64,000 nucleotides of DNA from Bowmanella yangjiangensis (GTDB taxonomy: Bacteria > Pseudomonadota > Gammaproteobacteria > Enterobacterales > Alteromonadaceae), in assembly GCF_017255015.1 (NCBI RefSeq), contig NZ_JAFKCS010000003.1, positions 38,014 to 102,013 of the forward strand, written 5' to 3'. The position numbers and the translations under genes were made by a program. Of this stretch, positions 37,316-47,321 are shown piece by piece. The notes under the pieces are model-generated. The model was not told where the DNA came from. It saw only the letters and a list, made by a program, of their open reading frames with translations, and did not search any database. How positions within the stretch are numbered: the stretch's first letter is position 1; every line of letters begins with the position of its first letter.

Positions 37316-39375
37316 TAGTCTTTCCCGTTACCTTGCTCGGCTTTACGCTTTTGCTCCATCACTTCATCGAAGGTGGGGGGCAAGCTAAGGGCGTCGTTCC
37401 ATTCGGGTAATACCGGGGTATCGGTGTACGGCATCAAAGGTACACCTTCCGACTGGCGTTTGAGCTGTTCGGCGCGGATAAAGTTGTACTTGCGGTGGCT
37501 GATAGTATTCATGGTCACGCCGTCCTTAATAATGGTCGGACGTAAAAACACCATGAGGTTACGCTTACGTTTGGATGTAGAGGTGGATTTAAACAGGTTG
37601 CCCAGAATCGGGATATCACCCAGTAGCGGCACCTTGGAGACACTTTCCTGTACGTCTTCATCGATCAGACCGCCCAGCACTACTGTGCCGCCGTCTTCCA
37701 CTAACACTGTGGTTTTCAGCTCGCGTTTATTGATGGAAATATCTACTCCTGTAGTACCACTGACGCTGGATACTTCCTGTTCAATGGTCATTTGTACGCC
37801 GGAGCCTTCATTGATCTGTGGGGTGACCTTAAGCTTAATCCCCACTTCCTTGCGATCCACTGTGGTAAAGGGGTTATTGTTATTGGAACTAGCGGAAGAG
37901 CCGGTAATAATCGGCACTTCCTGACCCACGATAAAGAAGGCTTCTTCGTTATCCATGGTAGTGATATGCGGGGTCGCCAGCACATTGGAGTTCGTGTCGG
38001 TACTGACCGCCTGCACTATAGCGCCCCAACCGTCTTTAACTACGCCATACATGGCGCCGTTGAGACCGCCCAGCAGGCCGGCCAGGGCAGTAAGGTCACC
38101 TTCAATAGTTTCAGTGGTCACGATAGGGGTACCGTCTGCACTGTAAGTGGTACGATTAACTTCTCTGTCTTCAGCCTGACGCAGCGCTACACCCAGTGCA
38201 CCTATAGGCACGGTACCATTGGTAAACTGCTGCCCGCCGCCATTTTCGCTGATCCACTGCACCCCCAGTTGGGTGCCGTCACCCTCAAAGACCTCGACGA
38301 TAATGGCTTCCACTTGTACCTGAGCGCGGCGGATATCGAGCTGACGAATCACTTCTTCCAGCGAACGCATCATGTCCGGCTCGGCGGTGATGACCAAGGC
38401 GTTGGAATCCGGATGTGACTCAATGCTGATATCGCGTTTGCCGCTGGTTCGTCTGGCATTTGGCTGAGCGGCGCCTTGTTCTTCAGACTGAATGCTGGCG
38501 CTGACGCCTTGCAGTACCTTCACTAAATCGTCGGCCTTGGCGTATTTCAGGTAGATAACCCGGGTATTACCGCTGCTTTCCAGTTCTTTATCCAGTCGTT
38601 CAATCAGGTTGATCAGGCGCTGTCTGGCCTTGATATCACCACTGATAATGACGCTATTGGTTCTATCGTCGGCCACCACACGAGGCTCAAGCACATCCAC
38701 ACCGCCTTGCTTGGCGCCTTGGTTTTTATTGATGCTGTCGACGATACGCACCATTTCCGAGGCTGAGGCATATCTAAGTTTGATGATATCTACTTCTTTA
38801 TCGCCGGCTTTATCCACCCGTTCGATAATCTCAACTAAACGATTAACCACCGCAGCCCGGCCCGTTAACAGCATAACGTTGGACTGATCGTAGGCGACCA
38901 CGTTACCGCCCCCTGCCTGGTCATTGAGCTGGCGGAGTAGGGGGGCTAATTCTCTCACCGAGCCGTTATAAAGTGGCACAACGCGGGTGATCATTTCATC
39001 GCCGTCGAAGGAGGTACCCTCTATCACCGGAATGTTGGAGGATTTGGCATCTTTGTCGCGCACTACCTTCAATACCCCACTGGGCATCTCTACCACAGCA
39101 AAACCATACACCTGCAGAACATTGAGGAAGAATTGGTAGTATTGCTGTTCGGTCAGCAAGTCGTAGCTACGTACCGTAATTTTACCCCTTACATTAGGGT
39201 CGACAATGATGGTTTTCTTCAGATTCTTACCAACAATATTGATGAATTCATCAATCTCGGTGCCTTTGAAATTCGGCGAATACTCTGCTGCGCTAATAGA
39301 TGACGCCGCACACAACAATGCCGCGTTGGCGGCGATACTAAATTGGCTGAGCAGGCGACGGCTGAATAGCCCCAT
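37315..39375 (-). CDS. gspD: Type II secretion system secretin GspD
   Basis: 686 residues with a signal peptide (to about residue 29). The N0 domain is followed by three N-domains (repeats such as [27 protein letters not shown] and [19 protein letters not shown]), then the outer-membrane secretin barrel (about 340-610) with VPIITGSS and the [16 protein letters not shown] signature. The last 60 residues form an S-domain-like tail; no gspS pilotin gene is in the window. Confidence 0.96.
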   Translation of the reverse strand: MGLFSRRLLSQFSIAANAALLCAASSISAAEYSPNFKGTEIDEFINIVGKNLKKTIIVDPNVRGKITVRSYDLLTEQQYYQFFLNVLQVYGFAVVEMPSGVLKVVRDKDAKSSNIPVIEGTSFDGDEMITRVVPLYNGSVRELAPLLRQLNDQAGGGNVVAYDQSNVMLLTGRAAVVNRLVEIIERVDKAGDKEVDIIKLRYASASEMVRIVDSINKNQGAKQGGVDVLEPRVVADDRTNSVIISGDIKARQRLINLIERLDKELESSGNTRVIYLKYAKADDLVKVLQGVSASIQSEEQGAAQPNARRTSGKRDISIESHPDSNALVITAEPDMMRSLEEVIRQLDIRRAQVQVEAIIVEVFEGDGTQLGVQWISENGGGQQFTNGTVPIGALGVALRQAEDREVNRTTYSADGTPIVTTETIEGDLTALAGLLGGLNGAMYGVVKDGWGAIVQAVSTDTNSNVLATPHITTMDNEEAFFIVGQEVPIITGSSASSNNNNPFTTVDRKEVGIKLKVTPQINEGSGVQMTIEQEVSSVSGTTGVDISINKRELKTTVLVEDGGTVVLGGLIDEDVQESVSKVPLLGDIPILGNLFKSTSTSKRKRNLMVFLRPTIIKDGVTMNTISHRKYNFIRAEQLKRQSEGVPLMPYTDTPVLPEWNDALSLPPTFDEVMEQKRKAEQGNGKD

Positions 39376-39386
39376 GGTGATTATCC

Positions 39387-40307
39387 TTATAATTCGCTGT
39401 CGTCGGATGGAAGATCCAAATACAAGGTCAGCAAATCGCCGTCCCTGTTTACTGTCAGCTGCAGTGATTCGGTTTCGCGCAACATGGACATGGCTTCCAT
39501 CGATTGCTGGATATCAGTTAGATCCAGACCATTGATTTCTGTTACGACGTCATTAGCTTGCAGACCGGCGGCCTGGAACAATGCTGGCTTTTTGCCCGGG
39601 CTGACGCGATAGCCCTTCAATTCTCCGTCAACCATATGCTGGCTGATAGCTATGTAATCGGTAAAGTTGGCCGGGGATGACTGTAGTGCATGCGTCGCCT
39701 GCGCCGCTTCGCGGCTGAGTGAACGACGCTGTGCGGCCGGCGCTGGAGATGGGCCGGAGCTACGTTGGTTAGTGAGTTGTTTGCCTTTATTAAACTCAAT
39801 GCCATCCAGCATCAGGGTTTCCATGCGCGGCCCATTCTTAATAATAATCCGGTCGGCAAACACCTCATTGACGGTAGCATTAGTGCCATCAATCTTTTCG
39901 CCAATACCGTAGGTGTTTTGTTTACCCTGATTTTCAATAATGGCGGCACCCTGTTCAGCATTATTACTTGCCACAACACCTGTCAGGGTTAAGTTCAAAT
40001 TGGTTTGTGGCGCATCTTCCACCACAGCCGGCTGATTGACCTGCGCTTGTGGTTTTCCAAATAAATCCAGACGTTGTATATCACTGATATTCACGCGAGC
40101 GCGCTGATTACCTGATTGGCTGTTTGCCATAGGCTGATTAGGTAAGGCATCCTGGTCCGGGCTTGGCAGCAAGCGCCAGGTAAGGTCGGCAGCAAAGGCC
40201 AGCAGATAAAGGCTGAGCAGAATCACCAGTGCTTGCGCAATACGGTGCTGGTGTCTTGTCAGACTTGACCAAGCTTGTTGAAAATTGTCAGATTTTAGCG
40301 TTATCAC
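39387..40307 (-). CDS. gspC: Type II secretion system protein GspC
   Basis: 306 residues: one membrane helix (about 25-45), a periplasmic homology region (about 95-180, NLTLTGVVASNNAEQGAAII) that binds GspD, and a C-terminal PDZ domain (about 215-300, YRVSPGKKPALFQAAGLQANDVVTEINGLDL). The start codon is GTG at 40307; no upstream ATG is available in frame. First gene of the twelve-gene gspC-N operon, divergent from hslR. Confidence 0.93.
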   Translation of the reverse strand: MITLKSDNFQQAWSSLTRHQHRIAQALVILLSLYLLAFAADLTWRLLPSPDQDALPNQPMANSQSGNQRARVNISDIQRLDLFGKPQAQVNQPAVVEDAPQTNLNLTLTGVVASNNAEQGAAIIENQGKQNTYGIGEKIDGTNATVNEVFADRIIIKNGPRMETLMLDGIEFNKGKQLTNQRSSGPSPAPAAQRRSLSREAAQATHALQSSPANFTDYIAISQHMVDGELKGYRVSPGKKPALFQAAGLQANDVVTEINGLDLTDIQQSMEAMSMLRETESLQLTVNRDGDLLTLYLDLPSDDSEL

Positions 40308-40430
40308 TTTGCTGCCATATTATCGGTCTGGTTTTGGTGGCTCGGTAGCCGGAGAAACGGCATGCTGAAGGGGAAACCTGACCTGTGCTAAACTATCCAG
40401 CCCATCATAGCCAGTCGCTAAAAGGGTCAC

Positions 40431-40450
40431 AACTTTAATCCTGTAAAGTT
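40431..40450. repeat. Inverted repeat between gspC and hslR
   Basis: AACTTTA and TAAAGTT, 7 bp each with a 6-base spacer, lie in the 168-bp divergent gap, 26 bases ahead of the hslR ATG. It could be an operator or a leader hairpin. I see no clear -10/-35 pair and no sigma-32 motif in this gap. Confidence 0.35.
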
Positions 40451-40475
40451 ACTAAAAAATTACATTCCCACACAT

Positions 40476-40883
40476 ATGAACACAGTTACCCAAAAAACTA
40501 ACGAAAACACCGCGGTACGCCTTGACAAGTGGTTGTGGGCGGCCCGTTTTTTTAAAACTCGCGCATTGGCCAGGGAGATGGTTCAGGGCGGAAAAGTACA
40601 ATATAACGGGCAGCGGAGCAAACCGAGTAAAGTAGTGGAGCTCGGTGCGACCTTAAAAGTTCCCCAAGGCCATGACATTAAAGAAGTGGTGGTACGGGAG
40701 ATTCATGACAAGCGCAGAGCCGCACCAGCGGCGCAGGCCATGTATGAAGAAACCTCTGAGAGCATCGCAGCCCGCACTGCCAATGCCGAAGCACGTCAGG
40801 CTGGTGCGCTTTATAGTCCGCGCCCAGAACATAAACCTGACAAGAAGCAACGCCGTGATATTATCAGGTTTAAACATCAATAG
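40476..40883 (+). CDS. hslR: Ribosome-associated heat shock protein Hsp15
   Basis: 135 residues. An S4 RNA-binding domain (about 15-60; VRLDKWLWAARFFKTRALAREMVQGGKVQYNG) is followed by a basic tail ending RRDIIRFKHQ. Hsp15 binds 50S subunits carrying a stalled nascent chain. It precedes hslO by 45 bases, as in E. coli. No strong Shine-Dalgarno is visible. Confidence 0.94.
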   Translation: MNTVTQKTNENTAVRLDKWLWAARFFKTRALAREMVQGGKVQYNGQRSKPSKVVELGATLKVPQGHDIKEVVVREIHDKRRAAPAAQAMYEETSESIAARTANAEARQAGALYSPRPEHKPDKKQRRDIIRFKHQ

Positions 40884-40928
40884 TTGCCCACTGCCGTTAT
40901 CTGACGGTATTAAATAGAGAAGCAAAGC

Positions 40929-41804
40929 ATGTCTGACAACAATGATCATCTATACCGCTACCTGTTTGAAAAAGCGCATGTCAGGGGCGAATTAGTTCGT
41001 TTGCAGAACAGTTATGCGGCAGTGTTGGCTGCGCAAGACTATCCGGCGCCGATTCGTCGTCTGATGGGGGAATTAATGGCGGCCACCTCACTTTTGACCG
41101 CCACTTTGAAGTTTGAAGGGGATATTGCCGTACAACTGCAAAGTGAAGGTCCCATCAAATATGCGGTCATCAATGGTACGCACAAGCAGGAGTTAAGGGG
41201 CGTTGCGCGCTGGGACGGTGATGTACCAGAAGACTTCGCGGCCATGTTCCACAAAGGCGTCATGGCAATTACCATCACGCCTAAAGACGGCGAACGTTAC
41301 CAGGGTATGGTGGCATTAGATAAAGACAGCCTGGCGGCGTGTCTGGAAAGCTATTTCAGTCAGTCCGAACAGTTAGCCACTCGGGTGATCTTAAAAACCC
41401 GCTTAGAAGGAGGAACACCCCTGGCCGCGGGTATGTTGCTGCAAGTGTTGCCGGTGGCTGAATCGGCCCATGAAGAGTTTGAACATCTGACCCAGATTAC
41501 CGACACCATCACGATACAAGAATTGATGGAGTTACCGGTGCGGGAGATTTTACATCGCCTCTATCATCAGGAAGAGATTGAACTGTTTACCCCGCAACCT
41601 GTGATGTTTAAATGCAGTTGCAGTCGCCAGCGTAGCGCGCTGGCCCTGGCGTCTGTAGATAAACAGGATTTACTTGAGATAGCTGCCAAAGATGGTGAAG
41701 TGACGATCAATTGTCAATATTGCCACGCGGAATACCGCTTTGATGCCATCGATATCGAAGCCATCCACGCCGGACAGTTCGATCAACCTGCGTCACTAAG
41801 CTAA
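40929..41804 (+). CDS. hslO: Redox-regulated chaperone Hsp33
   Basis: 291 residues. The N-terminal chaperone domain spans about 1-185. The C-terminal redox switch has the four zinc cysteines as CSC (about 236-238) and CQYC (about 268-271). Oxidation releases zinc and unfolds the linker to activate holding of unfolded proteins. Followed by the inverted and tandem repeats upstream of pckA. Confidence 0.96.
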   Translation: MSDNNDHLYRYLFEKAHVRGELVRLQNSYAAVLAAQDYPAPIRRLMGELMAATSLLTATLKFEGDIAVQLQSEGPIKYAVINGTHKQELRGVARWDGDVPEDFAAMFHKGVMAITITPKDGERYQGMVALDKDSLAACLESYFSQSEQLATRVILKTRLEGGTPLAAGMLLQVLPVAESAHEEFEHLTQITDTITIQELMELPVREILHRLYHQEEIELFTPQPVMFKCSCSRQRSALALASVDKQDLLEIAAKDGEVTINCQYCHAEYRFDAIDIEAIHAGQFDQPASLS

Positions 41805-41829
41805 GGCTGGCATTAATTTGCGATAAGAA

Positions 41830-41875
41830 GGCAGTTCAGTTTGACAGGGGTTGAGGCCAGTCAAACTGAACTGCC
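41830..41875. repeat. Perfect 16-bp inverted repeat after hslO
   Basis: GGCAGTTCAGTTTGAC (41830-41845) and its exact complement (41860-41875) flank a 14-base loop. It lies 26 bases after the hslO stop. There is no T tract, because the right arm runs straight into the tandem repeat, so a normal intrinsic terminator is not obvious. The right arm ends in the first AACTGCC unit of the array. Confidence 0.85.
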
Positions 41876-41948
41876 AACTGCCAACTGCCAACTGCCAACT
41901 GCCAACTGCCAACTGCCAACTGCCAACTGCCAACTGCCAACTGCCAAC
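41869..41948. repeat. 7-bp tandem repeat, 11 copies of AACTGCC
   Basis: Eleven exact copies of AACTGCC from 41869 to 41945, then a partial AAC. The first copy doubles as the end of the inverted-repeat arm. The array is intergenic, about 200-280 bases upstream of the pckA start, with no unique spacers between units. Perfect short repeats like this often change copy number by slippage. Confidence 0.95.
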
Positions 41949-42086
41949 CGTTATAAAATTCCAGAAAATCGCTTTTCTTTACTCAGCTGTAGGTATAACT
42001 GAAAGTTATGGATCAAATTTATGAAAGTCTTTCAGATTAGGCGAAAAAATATCCGTTTGCCCTACCGCTGAACTGCAGGTTTCCTG

Positions 42087-42092
42087 TATGAT
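42087..42092 (+). promoter_or_regulatory. Possible pckA -10 element
   Basis: TATGAT, preceded by CCTG and followed by the GC-rich GCGCGCC, is 60 bases upstream of the chosen pckA ATG. No convincing -35 hexamer lies at 16-18 bp. The 347-bp hslO-pckA gap otherwise holds only the two repeats. Confidence 0.35.
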
Positions 42093-42151
42093 GCGCGCCA
42101 AAAATAATATTGAAAGAACATCTGAAAGCTTTACATCTGGAGTACCCGCAA

Positions 42152-43693
42152 ATGACCTCTGTTCCCCCGAATCTTTTAGTGGATTTGACCTCTGCTGAGT
42201 TAGTTGAGCAAGCCTTGTCTCGTGGTGAAGGCCATCTGGCAGCAAATGGTGCCTTAGTGGTTGAAACTGGTGTGCGCACTGGTCGTTCACCTAAAGACCG
42301 TTTTATCGTCAAGGAAGTGTCTACCGAGCAAGAGATCGAATGGGGCGCAGTTAACCGTCCTTTTGATGCTGAGAAATTCGACGCACTGTGGGACAGAGTA
42401 GACGCTTATCTGGCGGGTAAAAATCACTTTATGTCGCATTTGGAGGTTGGTGCGGATCCAGCACATTACCTGCCGCTACAAGTACGTACAGAGACTGCCT
42501 GGCATCAGTTGTTTGCCCGCAACTTATTTATTCGCCCCAAAAACTGGAACCAGGCGGGTAAAGAAGCATGGCAGATCCTCAATGCACCAGGTTTTGTTTG
42601 TGAACCGGAGCGTGACGGTACCAATTCCGATGGTGTAGTGATCATTAACTTTGCTAAGCGCAAAGTGTTGTTGGCGGGTATGCGCTATGCCGGGGAAATG
42701 AAGAAATCCATGTTCTCGGTACAAAACTTCCTGCTACCTGCACAAGATGTGCTGCCTATGCATTGTAGTGCTAACGTTGGTGAACAAGGCGACGTAACAC
42801 TTTTCTTTGGCCTGTCCGGTACAGGTAAAACCACCTTGTCAGCAGATCCTTCGCGTTTTCTGATTGGTGATGACGAACATGGTTGGGCACCGGGTTCAGT
42901 GTTCAATATCGAAGGCGGTTGTTATGCCAAGTGTATTGACCTTTCCCAGGCCAATGAGCCGGTCATTTGGGACGCCATTCGTTTCGGTACTGTGCTGGAA
43001 AACGTGGTATTGGATAACAAACGTGCACCAGACTACAGAGACAGCAGCCTGACCCAGAACAGCCGTGCTGCTTATCCTCTGGAGCATGTCGAAAAACGCG
43101 AAGTTGCAAACCGTGCCGGTGAGCCGCGTGCCGTGGTCTTCCTGACCTGCGACGTAAGCGGTGTATTGCCTCCGGTGTCTGTGTTGTCTGAGCAGGCGGC
43201 GGCTTATCACTTCCTGTCAGGCTATACCGCGAAAGTTGGCTCCACCGAGATTGGCTCTACAGCGGCTATCGAGTCGACCTTCTCAACCTGCTTTGGCGCA
43301 CCATTCTTCCCTCGTCCGGCCGGCGTATACGCTGAGCTGCTGATGAAGCGCGTACGTGAGTTTGGCGCCAAGGTTTATTTGGTGAATACCGGCTGGACCG
43401 GTGGTCCTTATGGTGTCGGTAGCCGTTTTGATATTCCTACTACCCGTGCGGTAGTCGATGCCATCGTGAACAATAAGCTCGAGGGTGTGGCCACTGAGCA
43501 TCTGCCGCAGTTGAACCTGGATGTACCTGTGGCTGTACCTGGCGTTGACAGCAAGCTGCTGAATCCACGCAATACCTGGGCTGATCCAGCTAAGTACGAT
43601 GAGTATGCCGCTAACCTGGCTAAAGAATTCAGCCAGAATTTCGCTAAGTACGAAGTGTCTGAGGAAATCCGTCAAGCCGGTCCGCAGGCGTAA
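42152..43693 (+). CDS. pckA: Phosphoenolpyruvate carboxykinase (ATP)
   Basis: 513-residue cytoplasmic enzyme that converts oxaloacetate and ATP to phosphoenolpyruvate, the committed step of gluconeogenesis. The kinase P-loop is in [14 protein letters not shown], the metal and substrate region in [13 protein letters not shown] and LIGDDEHGW, and the adenine-binding region near [11 protein letters not shown]. The ATG at 42152 has TGGAG about nine bases upstream and gives the length seen in Pseudomonas; the in-frame TTG at 42110 is less likely. Monocistronic by position. Confidence 0.96.
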   Translation: MTSVPPNLLVDLTSAELVEQALSRGEGHLAANGALVVETGVRTGRSPKDRFIVKEVSTEQEIEWGAVNRPFDAEKFDALWDRVDAYLAGKNHFMSHLEVGADPAHYLPLQVRTETAWHQLFARNLFIRPKNWNQAGKEAWQILNAPGFVCEPERDGTNSDGVVIINFAKRKVLLAGMRYAGEMKKSMFSVQNFLLPAQDVLPMHCSANVGEQGDVTLFFGLSGTGKTTLSADPSRFLIGDDEHGWAPGSVFNIEGGCYAKCIDLSQANEPVIWDAIRFGTVLENVVLDNKRAPDYRDSSLTQNSRAAYPLEHVEKREVANRAGEPRAVVFLTCDVSGVLPPVSVLSEQAAAYHFLSGYTAKVGSTEIGSTAAIESTFSTCFGAPFFPRPAGVYAELLMKRVREFGAKVYLVNTGWTGGPYGVGSRFDIPTTRAVVDAIVNNKLEGVATEHLPQLNLDVPVAVPGVDSKLLNPRNTWADPAKYDEYAANLAKEFSQNFAKYEVSEEIRQAGPQA

Positions 43694-43705
43694 GCCGAGC
43701 TCACA

Positions 43706-43733
43706 AAAAAGGGTTGCCATGGCAACCCTTTTT
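43706..43733. terminator. Bidirectional terminator after pckA
   Basis: GGGTTGCC and GGCAACCC form a compact hairpin (effective CATG loop) flanked by AAAAA on the left and TTTTT on the right, so it works on both strands. It lies 12 bases after the pckA stop and 18 bases beyond the end of the convergent permease gene. Confidence 0.92.
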
Positions 43734-43750
43734 ATTTCTGGCCAGCAGCG

Positions 43751-44986
43751 TTAATGATGTTGTAAGGCTTCGATGGGATCCAACTGCGAGGCCTTGATCG
43801 CTGGGTAAATACCAAATCCCAGGCCAATGGCTGTACAGATGCTGAAGGACAGTAGAATGGCGGTCATAGACCAGCTAACCGCCCAGCCGCTGAATAACGC
43901 AATCACTTCCGACAGACCAATACCAAACAGAATTCCCAGTAGGCCACCGACTATGGAAATGGTCAGGCTCTCCGCCACAAACTGGATACGAATATCTTTA
44001 CAGGTGGCACCAATAGCTCGCAACAGACCTATCTCTGTAGTGCGTTCCAATACTGTGGCCAGCATAATATTCATAATACCTATGCCACCGACCAACAACG
44101 AGATACCGGCAACACAAGACATGACGATATTGAAGATCTGCTGGGTTTGCTTTTGCTGAGCCAGTAGTGCCGCCGGTACTACCATATCGAAGTCGTCGAC
44201 CTGGTTATGACGCTGCTCCAGCAAACGGTTGATGGCTTTAGCGGCGACCAGCGGGTCGGTATCCTCACGGATCTCCAGTTTAAGACTGGTTAACTCGCTA
44301 TCCAACTGCTCGGCTGGGAATTTACGCAATGCCGTTTGCAGGGGGATAAATACCTGGTTTTGCTCGCCCCCCAGCTTGATGCCCTGAAATTCTTCCTTGC
44401 TCAAGTAAGGTGCTTGCAGCACCCCCACAACTTTAAACCACAGATGGTTAATCTTGATGTTCTGCCCCAATGCATCCCCAAGAGGAAATAACTGAGCGGC
44501 AGTATTGGCACCCAGCAAGGTAACCTGATTGAGATGGCGTTCATCATCCTCATTCAGCACCCGTCCCTCGGCAAGTGCCAGTTTGCTCAAGGTAAAATAG
44601 CTGGCACTAACACCAACGGCTTCGCCGTCACTGCGACCTGCGTGGCTGAACAATTCAAAGGTATCCAGGGTTTTCATGGCTGCAAAAGCGCTGACAAAAG
44701 GCAGACTGCTGGTGGCCACTTCGCCGTCGCGGAGGCTCAGACCACGTGAATGCTTACGCTGTTCTTGCAGGGTTTCCTGATCAAACTCTTGTGCATTAAT
44801 AATCAGATTGCGCAGGCCCATGCTGTCTATCATGCGCAGTGCTTCGCGTTCAGCCCCGGTACCAATATTCAGCATGGCAATCACTGCGCCGACGCCAAAG
44901 ATCATACCCAGCAAGGTTAAAAAGGTCCGTAAGGTGTGCTGGCGCAATTCATCCAAGGTATCGAGTAACAACAACAGATACTTCAT
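43751..44986 (-). CDS. MacB-like ABC transporter permease
   Basis: 411 residues with the MacB layout but no fused ATPase: helix 1 near residues 22-42, a periplasmic MacB_PCD domain (about 60-260), and three C-terminal helices of the FtsX domain (LLVGGIGIMNIMLATVLERTTEIGLLRAIGA is the signature). Such permeases drive periplasmic adaptors by mechanotransmission. It is the last gene of a five-gene operon: ATPase, three adaptors, permease. ATGA overlap with the preceding gene. Cargo unknown. Confidence 0.9.
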   Translation of the reverse strand: MKYLLLLLDTLDELRQHTLRTFLTLLGMIFGVGAVIAMLNIGTGAEREALRMIDSMGLRNLIINAQEFDQETLQEQRKHSRGLSLRDGEVATSSLPFVSAFAAMKTLDTFELFSHAGRSDGEAVGVSASYFTLSKLALAEGRVLNEDDERHLNQVTLLGANTAAQLFPLGDALGQNIKINHLWFKVVGVLQAPYLSKEEFQGIKLGGEQNQVFIPLQTALRKFPAEQLDSELTSLKLEIREDTDPLVAAKAINRLLEQRHNQVDDFDMVVPAALLAQQKQTQQIFNIVMSCVAGISLLVGGIGIMNIMLATVLERTTEIGLLRAIGATCKDIRIQFVAESLTISIVGGLLGILFGIGLSEVIALFSGWAVSWSMTAILLSFSICTAIGLGFGIYPAIKASQLDPIEALQHH

Positions 44987-46167
44987 GATTTGTCCTCGAT
45001 ATAGATTAGTGCCACTTCATCACCCTCTTCCAGGCCACTGAGGATTTGCGCATGGGACAAACTGGTGCGGCCGACTTGCACAGGTACGGCAGTAAAATCA
45101 CTACCCTCTTTACGAAACACCTGATAACTATTTTGCTGATTGAACAGACTTTGTAGCGGTACAACCAGGCTGTCGGGCTGGTTCAATACATTAATCCTTG
45201 CCTCTACTTTACGTCCTGGTACCAGTAGCTCGGGGTCTTGCTTGATAAGGTTCACCGTGACTTCGTAGTACTTTTGCGGATCATTGCGCCGAATACTGGA
45301 CGGCATGGGGGCTACGGCTTCTACCTCGCCCAGCAATTCGGTTTGTGGTCTGGCGACCAGATACAAACTTACCGATTGGCCTGGTGCCAAATCCAAGGCT
45401 TCGGACTCCAGCACAAACAGCTTGGCTTTTACCAGGCTCAGGTCAGGAAGGGTGGCAATTTTCGAGCCCGGCCACATAGTCTGACCGACGCTGGGCTTTT
45501 GCCCGGACCAGTCGGCGTAGTAAACCAAGGTGCCGTCATGGGGGGCGCGCACTTCCAACAGCTCAAGACTGCTGGTGAAGGAACTCAAGCGCTGCTGGTG
45601 TTGCGATTTTTGCATGGATAGCAGTCCCAATTCACCGGCGGAACTTTGCTTGAAGCTATCGTCTTTCCAATGCAGGTAACCTTGCTTGGCGGTGAGGTAT
45701 TCTTTGTTCTGCAAAGATTCGAGAATTTCCAGTTTGGAGCGAATTTGCACATCATCGATGGCAAATTGTTCGGCAAACTGTTTCTCTTCGCCGACCAGTT
45801 CAATGTCCTTACCTATGGCTTCGCCCTCGGTCGTGAGTTCGGCATCTTTCTCGTGGATATCCAGATTGCTCAGGGCAATTTTGTGCTCAAATTGCTGGGC
45901 TCTGACCGACAGGCTTTCGCCATCAAATCGGGCGATCACATCGCCTTTTTTTACCTGGCTGAATTCCGGTGCCAGCCACGCTAGGCTCTGCGGGCCGTTG
46001 CGGAAGGCAGGTGCAGTAATGGCTTCGGATTTAGCGGCAAACAATTCGCCACTGGCGGGCACTATTACCGATAAGGTTTGGCGCTGCGCTTCATACAAGG
46101 GGATCTGATTACTTTCTTCGCTGCAGGCAACCAGCAGTAAACTCGTCAGGCAAATCAGTGTTCTCAT
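44983..46167 (-). CDS. HlyD/MacA-family periplasmic adaptor, lipoprotein (third of three)
   Basis: 394 residues with the lipobox LLVAC (Cys about 15). A lipoyl half-motif near ASGELFAAKSEAI and a hairpin of about 120 residues (KLEILESLQNKEYLT region) are followed by the second lipoyl half (VRAPHDGTLVYY), a beta-barrel domain and a membrane-proximal domain. It would link the inner-membrane pump to the periplasm or an outer-membrane channel. Coupled by ATGA overlaps to its neighbours on both sides. Confidence 0.85.
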   Translation of the reverse strand: MRTLICLTSLLLVACSEESNQIPLYEAQRQTLSVIVPASGELFAAKSEAITAPAFRNGPQSLAWLAPEFSQVKKGDVIARFDGESLSVRAQQFEHKIALSNLDIHEKDAELTTEGEAIGKDIELVGEEKQFAEQFAIDDVQIRSKLEILESLQNKEYLTAKQGYLHWKDDSFKQSSAGELGLLSMQKSQHQQRLSSFTSSLELLEVRAPHDGTLVYYADWSGQKPSVGQTMWPGSKIATLPDLSLVKAKLFVLESEALDLAPGQSVSLYLVARPQTELLGEVEAVAPMPSSIRRNDPQKYYEVTVNLIKQDPELLVPGRKVEARINVLNQPDSLVVPLQSLFNQQNSYQVFRKEGSDFTAVPVQVGRTSLSHAQILSGLEEGDEVALIYIEDKS

Positions 46168-47321
46168 GGCAATACCCTCTCACCTTCGTCTAGCCCGGCC
46201 TTGATAACAGCACGTCCCTGGGTAAGTGAGCTTAACTGTACATCTCGTTCGGTACCGTCGGCTAACAAGACCCAGTGACGTTGACCATCGGTTTTAACCA
46301 GATGTTGGGGCAGGGTCAGGGCCTGATCAAACTGCTGTGCATGGATTTTCACCCGGGCCGTCATACCCGGACGCATGGTATTCAGGTCGACGTTATCCAG
46401 TGTTATGGCCGCATCAATGATGCGACGTTTGTCCTGGCGGGACATATTGCGAAACACCTGGCCAAGGGATTCAACCTTACCGCTTAAGGCTATGTCCTGA
46501 CTACCTGACAATAAAATATCGACTTTCTGGCCGGGTTTAACTTGACCACTGTCTGCTTCACGTATCTGTGCAATGATTTGCAACTGATCGGGCTTAGCGA
46601 TTTCCATCACCGCCTGGCCAAAATTAACCGACTCGCCCACCACAGGTTTCTCGCCGTTCCAGTCGGCTTTATATAGGGCTATACCGTCAAAAGGCGCATG
46701 CACTTGTAGTTTGTCGATAGACTGTTTGAGCTCCCGTACTTCCCCTTGCAGGCGCTCCACTTTGGCACTGGCAAGTTTAATATTGCGCTGTTTGGATTGC
46801 TGGTGATGAGTAAGTTTTTCATTAGCCAGATGCAAATCAATCTGGGCAATCTTGAAATCCAGTACGCTTTTCTGTCTTTCCAGTTCCGAACGTGAGTTGT
46901 CAACGATCTCGGCGCGGCGTTTGGCCTTGTCATAGTTCATTTGCATCTCGGCCAAACTCAGCTTCAGTTCTTCTTCGTTGGCTTCTTGTTTCAGGGTTTG
47001 GTTTTCTAGCTCTTTCTTGGCGGTGGCCAGCTCAGCCTGCTTATCCAGCATACGGTCCCGCACTTGTTTGTCGTCAAAGGCCAGTACCAGTTCCCCCTGT
47101 TTAACCTGGGTGTTTTCGCCTGCCATGTGTTTAATCTGGTACTGCCACATGCGCTCCACTGCCGGAGGTGCAAGTAAAACACTTTGCAACGGCTTCAACT
47201 CTCCGCTGGCTTCAACTAGTGTTGTCAGGCTTTCACGTTTGGTCTGATGGGTGTTTTCTGTGCTGCAGGCACTTAATAAAGTAAAAAATACTACAAGCCA
47301 AATGCGGTACATTCTATTCAT
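46164..47321 (-). CDS. HlyD/MacA-family periplasmic adaptor, lipoprotein (second of three)
   Basis: 385 residues with lipobox LLSAC (Cys about 19). The coiled-coil hairpin (about 85-200, rich in Glu, Lys and Gln) is flanked by lipoyl halves (VEASGELKPLQSV and VHAPFDGIALYKADWNGEKPVVGE), followed by a beta-barrel. Sequence is clearly related to the third adaptor, for example the shared pattern DW.G.KP.VG, so the pair looks like a tandem duplication that has diverged. Confidence 0.85.
   Translation of the reverse strand: MNRMYRIWLVVFFTLLSACSTENTHQTKRESLTTLVEASGELKPLQSVLLAPPAVERMWQYQIKHMAGENTQVKQGELVLAFDDKQVRDRMLDKQAELATAKKELENQTLKQEANEEELKLSLAEMQMNYDKAKRRAEIVDNSRSELERQKSVLDFKIAQIDLHLANEKLTHHQQSKQRNIKLASAKVERLQGEVRELKQSIDKLQVHAPFDGIALYKADWNGEKPVVGESVNFGQAVMEIAKPDQLQIIAQIREADSGQVKPGQKVDILLSGSQDIALSGKVESLGQVFRNMSRQDKRRIIDAAITLDNVDLNTMRPGMTARVKIHAQQFDQALTLPQHLVKTDGQRHWVLLADGTERDVQLSSLTQGRAVIKAGLDEGERVLP

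Noticed and set aside
41869-41948. CRISPR array
   Set aside because: The unit is 7 bp and directly repeated with no spacers; no cas genes are present.
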